Source: Mya arenaria (Eukaryota > Mollusca > Bivalvia > Myida > Myidae). Taken from it: a stretch of DNA of 64,000 nucleotides. The notes under the pieces were generated by a model. That model had not been told where the DNA came from. It did no database searches and saw nothing but the letters and a program-made list of their open reading frames with translations. The position numbers and the translations under genes were made by a program. The stretch's first letter is position 1. Each line of letters begins with the position of its first letter. The stretch spans positions 16,017,088-16,081,087 of the forward strand of contig NC_069124.1 of assembly GCF_026914265.1 (NCBI RefSeq), read 5' to 3'. This document shows positions 25,680-38,000 of this stretch, piece after piece.

Positions 25680-28600
25680 CAATTCAATTTAATTTATTTA
25701 CTTGATAAAGGCCTCCGGCCCAAGACAACATATTATACAGATACATATATGTACACAGTGAGTGGAAAAGGGTTATGACAATGTTAATATTCAAACTTCT
25801 AAGATACAGCTTCACACAAATATTACATGCAAGCAAATAATAGTTGATAATAAACATGGTTCAATAATAAATAAATAATGTTAGAACTGTCAAATAAAAG
25901 TTATTAGAATTGACTATGTGAATCAACCAAGTCTTATCAATAATTAATTATTATATATCTGTTAATTACGTATTTAAATGCCAGGAATATAATTACAATA
26001 CATTTACCAATACTTAAGAGATTTTAATTGTACAACTAAGGTGTTTGTATTTTAATACTAGTATAATATGCTCAAATTGTTTGTCTGGATATACATACAA
26101 TATACATTCAACAATATAAAACAACATTCAATTTAATGCAATTATATAGATATGGTGAAGAGGAATTGTTAAAACAAATATAATAACAATTGTAATTAGG
26201 TTGTTTAATGTTGTTAAAGTAAATTTACAGACATATACACATATTGATTTCCCATAATTATAAATATGAAAATTTGTAAATGGTATTGTTGAAAACAAGA
26301 CTTATCTTGTCTTATTGTTATTTTACTAGAACACATGTCATAAAATGTATATAACCTGATAAGACACAGATAGACTAATTTGATATTTGAACTGATTAAC
26401 AGAACAACTATGACAACATAACCTAACGGTAAGACACCATTACTGCATGGAATTATATCCTTTATCCGACAGCCTATTCGAAACGAAAAAATAGATTGTC
26501 AATAGGAAACAATATATATTTAAGACCTATATATATATATATTAATATATAAAACATTCGGCTTACTTCAACATAAAAAGTGTATTATATTGCATCAAAT
26601 CATATTTATGACCTTTGTAGCATTACTATATGGATCTCTGAGTTGAAATATTATAATATTAGGTATTAAATTCAAGACAATCTGATGTTAGATAGTACTA
26701 GATACTAAAATAGTATGGTAATTTTCAAACTATGGTCACAATTATGAACCTAAAATAATGCCATTAATAATACATGAAATGAGGGAAACTAAATACATGA
26801 CTAAAATGCTTCAACATATAGAGTACTACTACTGTAATGCTCGTGATATACCATGTATATTTCCAACTGTTAAGAAAACATTTTTTCTAATACACAACAG
26901 AAGTATACATAAAGGCACATATATAACATTATGCATTTAATTATTATCTGTTAAATACAACTTCCTATATTTCATAGCATAAAATATGAACGTAGATACA
27001 TTTAATACAATTTGTTCATTTCTTGAAGACATCAGTACAGTAAATTTGTTAACAGTGGGATCAGTATAATATTTATTAGGCAGGTATTTCAACCTTAAAT
27101 CATTGCAGTGTTGGCACTTAAACATAAAATGGTACTCAGTTTCTGGTTCTATATTGCAGAGTTTGCATATGCGTCTGTTCCTTGGGGTGCTTATATATCT
27201 ACCCCTTTCGATTTCTAAGTCATGAGAAGAACAACGGAAACATGCAATCGCATTTTTAAATTTTCTTATTTTTACAATGTCTAAATAATTTTCATGACAC
27301 AAATTATCTTTGAACAAAGAGTAATAAGTTAACTTAGGACTGTCAATAACTGCAGAACGCCATTCCTGCAAGTACTGGTCTTTCAATGTTTGTATTATAC
27401 GTGATATAAACAGTTTTTCATTGTTCACATTTTTCTCTAACCACACATAGTTATAACCATTTTGACATAAAATGTTCCTTACATTGGTTACCCAATTTCT
27501 GTTGCCAATTTGGTCTTGCAAATATAATAAATCATATGCTTTCCTAACAAATCTATAATTAGGAAGTTTAATTATTCTCATCCAATATTTCAAAACACGC
27601 TTTATAGCGATAATAAACATGGGAAAACGTCCACAATCACCAAGCACCAGAAAGTTCATCGTATGTTTTGGTATGGACATATAACGTTTGCAGGCATATA
27701 GTTGTACTTGTTCTGTTGGTACCATCCTTTCTGCACCCCAAATTTCTGCACCATATAACAAGATTGGGACAACTTTAGTATCAACTATTTTGAAAAATGT
27801 AGATTTATTCATTTGTCCATAGTCATATAGTCTAGATAAAACAGTTAGCAACACTCGTTTTGATTTTAAAGCTTGATCTGACGCCATCCTATTTAAAGAT
27901 AATTGTCTTGTAAGTAGTACCCCGACAGATGTAAAATCATTTACAACATCTAATAACGTCCCTCTATAGTTCCACTTCTCAAATTTAGACAAGGTACCTC
28001 CATTCTTAAAAACTATAATTTTAGTTTTCTTAATATTGACATTTAAACCAAACTGATAACAAAATTCATTTAGTGCATTTAAAAGGCGTTGTAGACCACA
28101 CGGAGTGTCAGCAAGCAAAGCCAAGTCATCTGCAAAGAACACAGAGTTTATCTGGGTAGTGTCTGGAAATAGCTGTATACCATTAAATGCCGGAGGTTCA
28201 ATAAGCTTGATAAATTCATTTATGAAGAGAATGAATAAAACAGGTGACGCTATACATCCTTGCCTCAAACCAAGAGGGCAGTTAAAACTTTCAGACAATG
28301 TTCCATGATTTGCGCGAACCCTCCCCTTCACTGACAAATACATAGCTCGAAATGAGGAATAAAGTTTTCCATGTATACCGTTGGTCGACATGACATTAAA
28401 TAACTTGACTCTGTTTACAGCATCAAATGCTTTTTGGAAGTCCACATAGGCCACGTTTAACTTTTTACCACGTGTAGATAATTGTTTATTAACAAGAGAA
28501 TGCAATATAAATGCATTGTCGACAGTCCGGTATCCTTCTCTGAAACCTGATTGATTTTCACTTAGCCTATTAAATATATTAATGAAAAATGTAAGGCGCC

Positions 28601-28743
28601 TATTTATAATGTCAGTGTATATTTTGCCCATAACATTCAACAATGAGATGCCTCGATAATTGTCAGTTACATCAGGATCACCTTTTTTGTATAATGGAAT
28701 AATAATTGTCTCACGCCATTGACTTGGGATATAAAATGTATTG
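25680..28743 (-). mobile_element. 5'-truncated non-LTR retrotransposon (LINE)
   Basis: A minus-strand reverse-transcriptase frame is followed by about 1.25 kb of 3' UTR whose end reads gggccggaggcctttatc and then AT-rich tail sequence. The 5' end is cut abruptly: in-frame stops appear just upstream of 28743. There is no endonuclease domain. A related-looking 3' tail (ggcctgatgggccggg, ending in TTAC units) lies at 52615-52740. Confidence 0.88.
26937..28740 (-). CDS. LINE reverse transcriptase, 5'-truncated ORF
   Basis: The frame is open from about 28740 (PSQWRETIIIPLYKKGDPD) to the stop at 26937, about 600 residues without a break. Motifs, counting from TTG at 28643: motif A YVDFQKAFD near 66-74, motif B GLRQGCIASP near 125-134, and catalytic FADD at 170-173. 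A C-terminal CxxC...HxxxxC zinc-binding pattern (CKLCNIEPETEYHFMFKC) is typical of CR1/L2/Jockey-like elements. The endonuclease and first ORF are absent, so it cannot move on its own. The intact frame suggests a fairly recent insertion. The clade is not resolved. Confidence 0.9.
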
Positions 28744-28879
28744 AATGATTATTATTCGTTAATATTTAATTCTTTATATGTGCATTATTTACAATGTCTA
28801 TTTATAACAAATAATTGTAATAATAAAAAGTAATATCGTTATAACACATTGTACATAGGTGTACATAGGGATTTATATA

Positions 28880-29047
28880 TCAACAATAGCCCCACTTAAA
28901 CGTTTCTGCCGATAACGCAGATCTGTCGTCGTATAGTGTTGGTGCTTGCAGAAGTATTCCAAATGTGCCGATGATAGACGCTGATGTAAATATCCAAAAG
29001 AACATGCGGTCCAAAACCATAGCAACAAACTTCCAATCTTCAATGTT
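28880..29047 (-). CDS. Gene B last exon (M4, stop)
   Basis: Begins [18 protein letters not shown] after a tttcag acceptor, carries M4 and APTLYDD, and ends at TGA (28882-28880). It joins in frame to EEDEYSS of the previous exon. Confidence 0.96.
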   Translation of the reverse strand, partial: NIEDWKFVAMVLDRMFFWIFTSASIIGTFGILLQAPTLYDDRSALSAETFKWGYC

Positions 29048-32000
29048 CTGAAATCAAAAAGGGGATTTAATGAAAGGAAAATTACCGGTGAAACATAGTT
29101 TTCCCATGTTCAGTAATTGTGTTAATATATATATATATACCATTTGAATATTAATTAAGTATCACATTATAACATAACATTAAATTAATTTTCTTGAAAG
29201 TAATCGCTCGAATCATCGACTCATTCACAAAATATACAGTAAGACGCGAAGAATAATGAATTGAGCATGCATGCATTTATTGATAAGAGGATAGGACAGG
29301 TGATATGTATTTGAAAAGTATGCATCTTTACAATTTATTACCGATGAATATTCATCCTCCTCTTTTAGATGGTCGGAGATGTATTTTACATCGGTAAAAG
29401 CGACCTCAACGCGTCTATTTACAGCTGAACCTCGTTGACAATTGCGACACTGTTGGTCTTCTTCCAATAAATGCAACCCTTCGCGCGGTTGAGATGTAAC
29501 ATGTCTCTCATCGCATCGTATAAAGCTCGGTTCTAGCTTGCGGTTCCGCTGTTTGACTCCATTGCACTTCATTAGTCTATATTTCCGCATGATAGGACGT
29601 TTCATGCATAACATTTTCGGAAGAATGTGGAGAAACACAGTTTGCGTCCAGTGAGACATGTTATGCGTGGCTGGTGACCGAAAATGAATTGTTAGGATAC
29701 AAACGGTGACAATGATTGATAGGGTAACTAAAATCATCGTAAACAGTAAATATTTGCCAATCAAGGGGATAACGACCGACGAGGGAGGAATTATTTCTGT
29801 GAGCAAAAGAAAGAAGACAGTAAGAGAGAGAAGTACTGATATACATAAGGTTATCTTCTCCTCACTGTCTGATGGTAGATAAAAAACAAGAACAGTTAAA
29901 AATGATATGACAGCACATGGTAGGATCAAGGTAACTGTGTGAAATAATGTCTTTCTCCGCATGGTTACATGGAATGTAACGTCAATATAAGGTTCAAGAC
30001 AGCAAATGTATCTTTTAATATTCTTTTTAGCAGTTACCGAAATAACGTCCCATTCGACGCTTTGGTAAAATTCGCTGAGATCTATTCCATTGACAATAAC
30101 CTCTGTTGAATCAGAGTCATTTGCGCAAACATGAACTAAATCTATTTCAAATCCATCGTACGTCCAGGATCCAAATTTTAAGGAACAGTTTTGCACGTCA
30201 AAAGGGAAAAATTCGACATCCATGATACAAGCGCTTTTGTAAATAGCTGGTGGCTCCCAAATGATGAGGCCGGTATACATGACGGTCGCCTTCGTTAGGA
30301 GTTGGACTTCAAAATCTCCGTCGGCGCTGAAACAGATATAAATGTTTACATTGTATCTTACAGAATATAAAACGTCTAATGTACGTTATATAAATATCTA
30401 TCATTATGGATAATAACTATGTAATCATTGATCGAACTGTGGTGATTAAAATCTAGGCACTTGTTCTGAATAAAGTTTTACTATTACAATTGGTAAGAGC
30501 TGTTATTTACAGCAACATTATTGAATAACAATGATAACTATCTTTATAAAAATGTTACAACATGACGAACAATGTTGGCATTCGCTACCTATTAAATTCA
30601 TGCAAACCATTCTAATGAATGCAACTTAATATTATGTAAAAAGAAACACAGACCATGCAAAATGGTACATTATATTCATTGTAATGAAGATAAGCAAAAC
30701 AATTGTAATGGAAAAATTAATCCATCATCGCTGGAAATGATCTAAATATTTAAGAAAGCGAAAACATTAAAAGATATATCAATTACCGTGTGCATGTTTT
30801 CATTCATAATTTCTGCAAGTGACGTGACTATGCACGCTACTTTACTATACTAGTTTCAAACATATATGAATACTTTGGTTGCAATCGTTTGAATCATTTT
30901 ACCTTACAGATAAAACTGAAGTAACGATCATACAGAGAGTTCTTACTTCTCGCAGCATAGTAACGTCACTTACACTTCGATAATACCTACAGACATGACA
31001 ATATGACCAAATATGTTCCAGTCCTTTAAATCTTAATATATTTACAGTAAAATATGCTGTAGTATTACTTATAAAGCTTTTACGAAAGCAATATTCGTTT
31101 AGACATACGAAGAAATTACCTTATACGCTTTGCAATGTTGTCTTTAGTCAAATCCACACCGCTAATCTACCTTTTATAGATTCTGAATAAAATAAAAATG
31201 TGTATTCGGAATATACTTCTAAAGATAGTTTATAGTTTGTTATTAGAAGCATGCAGATTTGCTGTCTATATATATTTTATGTACAGTCATAAAGGGATAT
31301 ATACCTAGATTTATAGTAAATATCAATGATGAAAACAGACATTTATTTCCAAGACCCACGTAAACTTGTGTAATGATGTCTTGATTTATGTTTTCATTAA
31401 ACGCATCTCTTGAATGAAAAATAGTAGATTTTTGTAGGCGTTTTCAATTGGGGTCAAACGTTGTCGGTTGTCACTCAGTGTTGGTATCACAGTTACTTGG
31501 TATTTGGACAACGTTTTTGGCCATTTTTGGTACTTGGAAGATGATGTCACACGTACCATGTAAACTTGCCACTTTGAAAATCTTACAAACAAAATAAGCC
31601 GTAGCTTCGAGTGTCACATAGTTTCTGAGAGGTTCTTAAAATGAAAATCGATACTTGTTTCTACTCAGGTGTATAATTGAAACATTATTGAGTATTCTAC
31701 CAACTTTCGTCACAATCAAACAAACAAAATATGAAACCAATCTGAAACCATTATATAACTCTTTCATATATTGGTTGCCTTTCTTTTAATAAAACTATAT
31801 CACCGTTTATTATCCTAATTAGCGAAGCTGTATGATTTCTCTCTCGAGGTGTTCACCAATGAATACAGAGCTGTCAACTGCCCCTGGACGTCCTCTGATA
31901 ACACGTTGGCGTCTAAATCTTCAGGTGCCAGTCGAAATGTCCTGTATTCGTCAATTCAGTCTCTGTTTACGTATTGTTCTGGCATCTTATTACCATTCAA

Positions 32001-35000
32001 AGTCCGCATGATAGTCCGATTGACCTTTTCGAGCTCTAAATATATTCGTCTCATTAAAAGCATCTTTTTCAAACCCTTAAGGAAGACGCTGGTCACCCGG
32101 AAGTGCACGTTCATTGCTATGACATTCATAATAATTGATAAGACAAATTCATTGTAAACAGCTGGAGTTCCCGTTCAGCGGAACGACAATAGACGTTGGA
32201 AGAATATTATCGGCAAAGCGTAGGAAAAATAAATTATATGTGAGAGCAATATAGAGATGCACTGTTTTGTCACAGCTGTCTGCGGGGAAGTAAACTACTA
32301 GAATGGTCAGGCAAGATATTGCAACAGATGCAATTATCATTTTTTTCACCCATTGTCGTGTTGTATGTAAGGAGTCGCTATTCAACGTCATTGATTGTTA
32401 TGATTATTTTCTGTGACCTCGAGTATGTTGCACTCACCAGAATCGTTAAGGTCACGGATATCGATGCGACTGGTTATGATCACTCTTGATTCCGGGTTGG
32501 TAGAGCATTCGTATGTTAGGTCCACTTCGATTGCACCTTAAGTCCATAAGGCAAACCTCATTAAACATGCCAAAACAGGAAAAATTCGTCGTGGTACATG
32601 AGCTCTTGTGAATGTTCTGCAGTTCCACTACGACGCGTTCTCGTTAACCGACAGTTGCTTTTGTTAAGACGGTTAATTCGCAATTTTCCATCGGTCCTTC
32701 AAAAGGTTTATTTATACTACCGAACGAAAGGAGAATCTGGTTCCCATATTAAAATATTGTCAGAACAAAGGTTGATAATAACCAGCAAGCAATTTTCTGC
32801 AAAATATAAGGAGACAGACACATATCATTTTTTAAAGCCAAACATACAAGTGAATAAGGAAATAAGCAGTTATAGAACAGCTGCAGTAAATTGTATATGT
32901 ACTCACTATTATTGCTATAACTGTATCCCGATTATATGTTTAATCCCAATATAGGGCGAACTGCCCAGTGGGTATAGTTTGCACCCGGGTAAACCGAATG
33001 CCCAGATGATAAGGTAAATAATTAAAGGTTAACACAAACTTTTCGGAATGTAGTCTAACCTGAACATTTAGAAAAGAAAAGGAAGACTATAGACCACATT
33101 CTCGAGATCTAGTTAGAACATTGTCTACGATTATAAAATTTGTCTATAACGTGGTTCAATGGTACATGCTCTTGAATGTGTTTTTTTATGATGTAATATG
33201 CAAATGCATCTATTCACTAAAATAATATCAGCAATTACTATTAGTTGTCCTACAGCTAGAGTAAGAACATCACTTACTTGTTGAATAGGACAATAATAGG
33301 CAGCAATATGTTTTTGGACGGCAGCTCGAGTTTGTTTTGTTTTTTTCATTTACCTCCGGATACCATTGCAGACAGGTGATTCTTGGTGAGAAAACATAAT
33401 CTGATTGCTGGACGGAAGGATATGTAGTGTTTGTTCTAATCGACCTTGGGTATTGTAAGCTACCATAACCACCACGGCACTACATTTTACATCCTATAAA
33501 TGTCCATTTACAACATGACTAGCTAAAAGCATAACCACCATGCAGAATAAGACACCAGAAGGAAAAAACAATACTTATATGCAAAACGAAAACTACGAAC
33601 TAATCAAAGGTGCTTTATTTAATCAGGATATTGACCGAGATCAAGCCAAACATAACTATATTGCAAAATCAGTTGTACATGACTTACTTATTATACAGGA
33701 CAATATCGGGGAGCCAAATAAGTTCAGATGGGACATATAGGCGGTCGACACCCCCGTATTCAACTGGGTGCCACGTCAGCTTGAAATCATACCACTCCTG
33801 ACAAGCCGCATATAATAGAACAACATATGCATGTATAAGTATGGAAGAATAATATAGAACGAGTTGTAGTCGGGCAGTTAATACAAAATGTATGAAAACA
33901 CGTTTTAATATAAATCATGAAAAAATTGAATTTTATTTTTGCAAAACTATATGTGCAAGGTATTCAACTTTTGTAATAAGTATCGCCTATGTTTTAGTCC
34001 AAGCGTATAAAGTGTCTACAATCAATATTGAATTTGGTTAAATGATATCTTGTTGATTAAAAAGAAGCATTATTGTCGATTTATTAAATAAATAAGTGTT
34101 TCAAATATATTAATTGTGATAGCAATGCTCGAAATTGATTGCAAATGTTTGTTCCGATATTACAAATTGGCTAAAAACTTCAAAAACTATCGACTTTTAC
34201 TGACATTATTTCAATACAGCCAAACTCATTTATAAGCATTTATTCCGTGATGAATTACTTTTGAGAATCGCTTTGGCGATTAAATGCGTCAATTATCGCA
34301 AAAGCACAAACGGTTTTGCTCTTCAAAAATAACGAGTTGTTTCTGCAGAATATCATTTTCTCATCAATACAATTCGACAGTTTGAACTTGGACATTCGCG
34401 CGTGCCAATACAAAACGTTAATATCTGACATTTTATACGATTTCTCACTCGCCCTTTATTGATATTTCTCGTGTCTTTGTGCTAATCAGGGTGCCTCATT
34501 TGTCTTGATAAAACAAAGTATCAATCCAAACGCACAAGAAACAAATCTGAGATCCTTTACTTGACAGGCGTTACTGACCTACGTCGACATAGAATTGATT
34601 ACACACTTCATCATTTTACATTAGCAATCACTCGTGCTAGATACAGGTTTAATGCGTTTTAGATGATGCACACATCTATTGTTTTGGTTAACCTGTGCTA
34701 ACATTGAAATATCTTTTCTTTCTCATGTATTTATAAATATGCAAAGGTATTTAAAAAAAATCTTTATTTATCTTTTTACCGCGAGAAATACTCAACAAGT
34801 TTTTTTACTGACACCGGTCTTCAGCTATCGTGACCACCGATATATGCTTATATGAGGAACGTTTAAGCTTGTTATTCATGCTATATATTCGTCTTATTCA
34901 GCTATCGAGACCACCGATATATGCTTATATGAGGGACGTTTAAGCTTGTTATTCAAGCTACTATTATATACATCTTCTTCCGCTATCGAGAACATCGATA

Positions 35001-38000
35001 TATGCTTACACGAGGAACGTTTAAGCTTGTTATTCAAGCTATTATTATATACATCTTCTTCCGCTATCGTGAACATCGATATATGCTTACACGAGGAACG
35101 TTTAAGCTTGTTATTCAAGCTATTATTATATACATCTTCTTCCGCTATCGAGAACATCGATATATGCTTATATGAGGAACGTTTAAGCTTGTTATTCAAG
35201 CTATTATTATATACATCTTCTTCCGCTATCGTGAACATCGATATATGCTTACACGAGGAACGTTTAAGCTTGTTATTCAAGCTACTATTATATACATCTT
35301 CTTCCGCTATCGAGAACATCGATATATGCTTACACGAGGAACGTTTAAGCTTGTTATTCAAGCTACTATTATACATCTTCTTCCGCTATCGAGAACATCG
35401 ATATATGCTTACACGAGGAACGTTTAAGCTTGTTATTCAAGCTATTATTATATACATCTTCTTCCGCTATCGAGAACATCGATATATGCTTACACGAGGA
35501 ACGTTTAAGCTTGTTATTCAAGCTATTATTATATACATCTTCTTCCGCTATCGAGAACATCGATATATGCTTACACGAGGAACGTTTAAGCTTGTTATTC
35601 AAGCTATTATTATATACATCTTCTTCCGCTATCGTGAACATCGATATATGCTTACACGAGGAACGTTTAAGCTTTATTCAAGCTATTATTATATACATCT
35701 TCTTCCGCTATCGTGAACATCGATATATGCTTACACGAGGAACGTTTAAGCTTGTTATTCAAGCTATTATTATATACATCTTCTTCCGCTATCGAGAACA
35801 TCGATATATGCTTACACGAGGAACGTTTAAGCTTGTTATTCAAGCTACTATTATATACATCTTCTTCCGCTATCGAGAACATCGATATATGCTTATACGA
35901 GGAACCTTTAAGCTTGTTATTCAAGCTATTATTATATACATCTTCTTCCGCTATCGAGAACATCGATATATGCTTATATGAGGAACGTTTAAGCTTGTTA
36001 TTCAAGGAATATATTCGTCTTCTCAGAGTTATATTATATGCATCACTTCTTTCGACAAAATATTACGTTTATCAAACAAATGATTCGCCTCTAGGGCAAG
36101 ATGAATTTACAATTCCACCGTTTGACTCGTTTAAAGTATCTGCCTGAAAGCTAGTCAATGTATCAAAAGCTCAACATAAGCCTAACGCAATCCCATTAAA
36201 GAATGTTTTTGTTGGATAAGTCAATCATGAATATAAATATACTCAATCGGATAATTTGTCTGCATAGATATATTGTCTGGATGAAGTGCAATTGTTTGCA
36301 TTATCAAAACTGTCATTATTCACTGTCATAAGAAGTGCATATGTCTGGCGTTAAAACATACCATCAAAGAAAGTAATCACCGGTGGTCTTCCATTGTCAG
36401 GCGTCCTTACAAACTAATGTATCAAAGTGCAACTTAATTATCAAAGTGCATCCTTTTCTTATGAAAGTAGTAATTGCAACAAGGGACAATATTGACTAAT
36501 TTAAGCATCTTCTCATCAAAATCAACGCTCGAAATTGAAAGTATTTTAGTTTGAACTGAAATTGTTACTTGCAAATTCAATCTCACTGTACCTAACGTGA
36601 ACAGCCAACAACTTGATTTAAAATAAATAATAGTTTTAGTAATAATACAACAGAAATTAGGGAAAAGCAAGCCCAAAAGTCAAAACTTTAAACGCAAACC
36701 CTGTTTAGAAAAACAAGGCACGACTTGAGCGTTCCTATTTAAAGTGATCGTACGATAGAGTCGTTGATAATAGAGAAACGTGTAAAAATAGACACTCAAT
36801 TTCTAGCACATTTTTGTTCATATTTAAACACTTTGTCTTTAAAAAAAGCTAAAATTTGGTCGACACATTCATATTTCTTTAAAAAAGCTAAAATTTGGTC
36901 GACACATTCATATTTCTTTAAAAAAAGCTAAAATTTGGTCGACACATTCATATTTCTTAAAAAAAGCTAAAATTTGGTCGACACATTCATATTTCTTTAA
37001 AAAAGCTAAAATTTGGTCGACACATTCATATTTCTTTAAAAAAGCTAAAATTTGGTCGACACATTCATATTTCTTTAAAAAAGCTAAAATTTGGTCGACA
37101 CATTCATATTTCTTTAAAAAAGCTAAAATTTGGTCGACACATTCATATTACTTTAAAAAAGCTAAAATTTGGTCGACACATTCATATTTCTTTAAAAAAG
37201 CTAAAATTTGGTCGACATATTCATATTTCTTTAAAAAAAGCTAAAATTTGGTCGACACATTCATATTTCTTTAAAAAAGCTAAAATTTGGTCGACACGTT
37301 CATATTTCTTTAAAAAAGCTAAAATTTGGTCGACACGTTCGTATACAAATTAGTTGTTATACAATATGTGCATACCTGTCTCAGCCAGACATTGGTCGTC
37401 ATCACCTGGTTCAGCTCATCCTAGGAAAAAGACACTCGGGCATTATTGTTTTAGAACTATATTTTCCAAAACTATTTTGAAAGTTAAAAGAAACATAGTT
37501 TTAACATATCTGTTAAACATATCGTTTTAACATTAAATTACCATATTAATAAGTATACAACCATATAAATGATACAATGACACTGATTTAAACAATACAA
37601 CAGCTTAGAGTGTTTTTATTTTAACATAGGTTACTATTTAGATATCAATGATTTGATACCTGTGTTAAAGAAGAAATAAATTGTGATACTGTGAGGATAC
37701 GGCTTGTATTCTCAAACTCATTTTAGTTCTAGATATTTTGTAAACAATTGTCCTAACATAGTTTGTATTATATTGTTTTATATGATGTGTGCTCACTTGA
37801 ACAAACAACATAAAAAAATCAATCATCTAAGATATGTTGACAATCATAAAATAATGTAAGGTACATTTTATATCAATACGGACACGAAGATATATGTTTC
37901 CGACGAACTCAGAAAATGTGTTCTATTCGTTCCGATTTTTCATAACAGCTTTTATTACTTAGGCACTAGACGGTTTAATGTGTTCAATTAAATACTGAAT

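Noticed and set aside
31386..31592. Minus-strand frame near the gene B relic as its missing M4 exon
   Set aside because: It has no WKxVAMVxDR motif and no transmembrane segment, so it is not an M4 exon.
33360..33520. Possible second exon 4 relic in gene B's intron
   Set aside because: A weak look-alike to exon 4 on the minus strand; I could not align it over more than a few codons.
34894..36147. Repeated 27-residue protein frames on both strands
   Set aside because: The repeat unit is 81 bases, so any frame without a stop stays open; 2-base deletions shift the frames and there is no start or splice logic.
36841..37343. Regular short repeats as a CRISPR array
   Set aside because: Units are contiguous with no unique spacers, and the host is a eukaryote.
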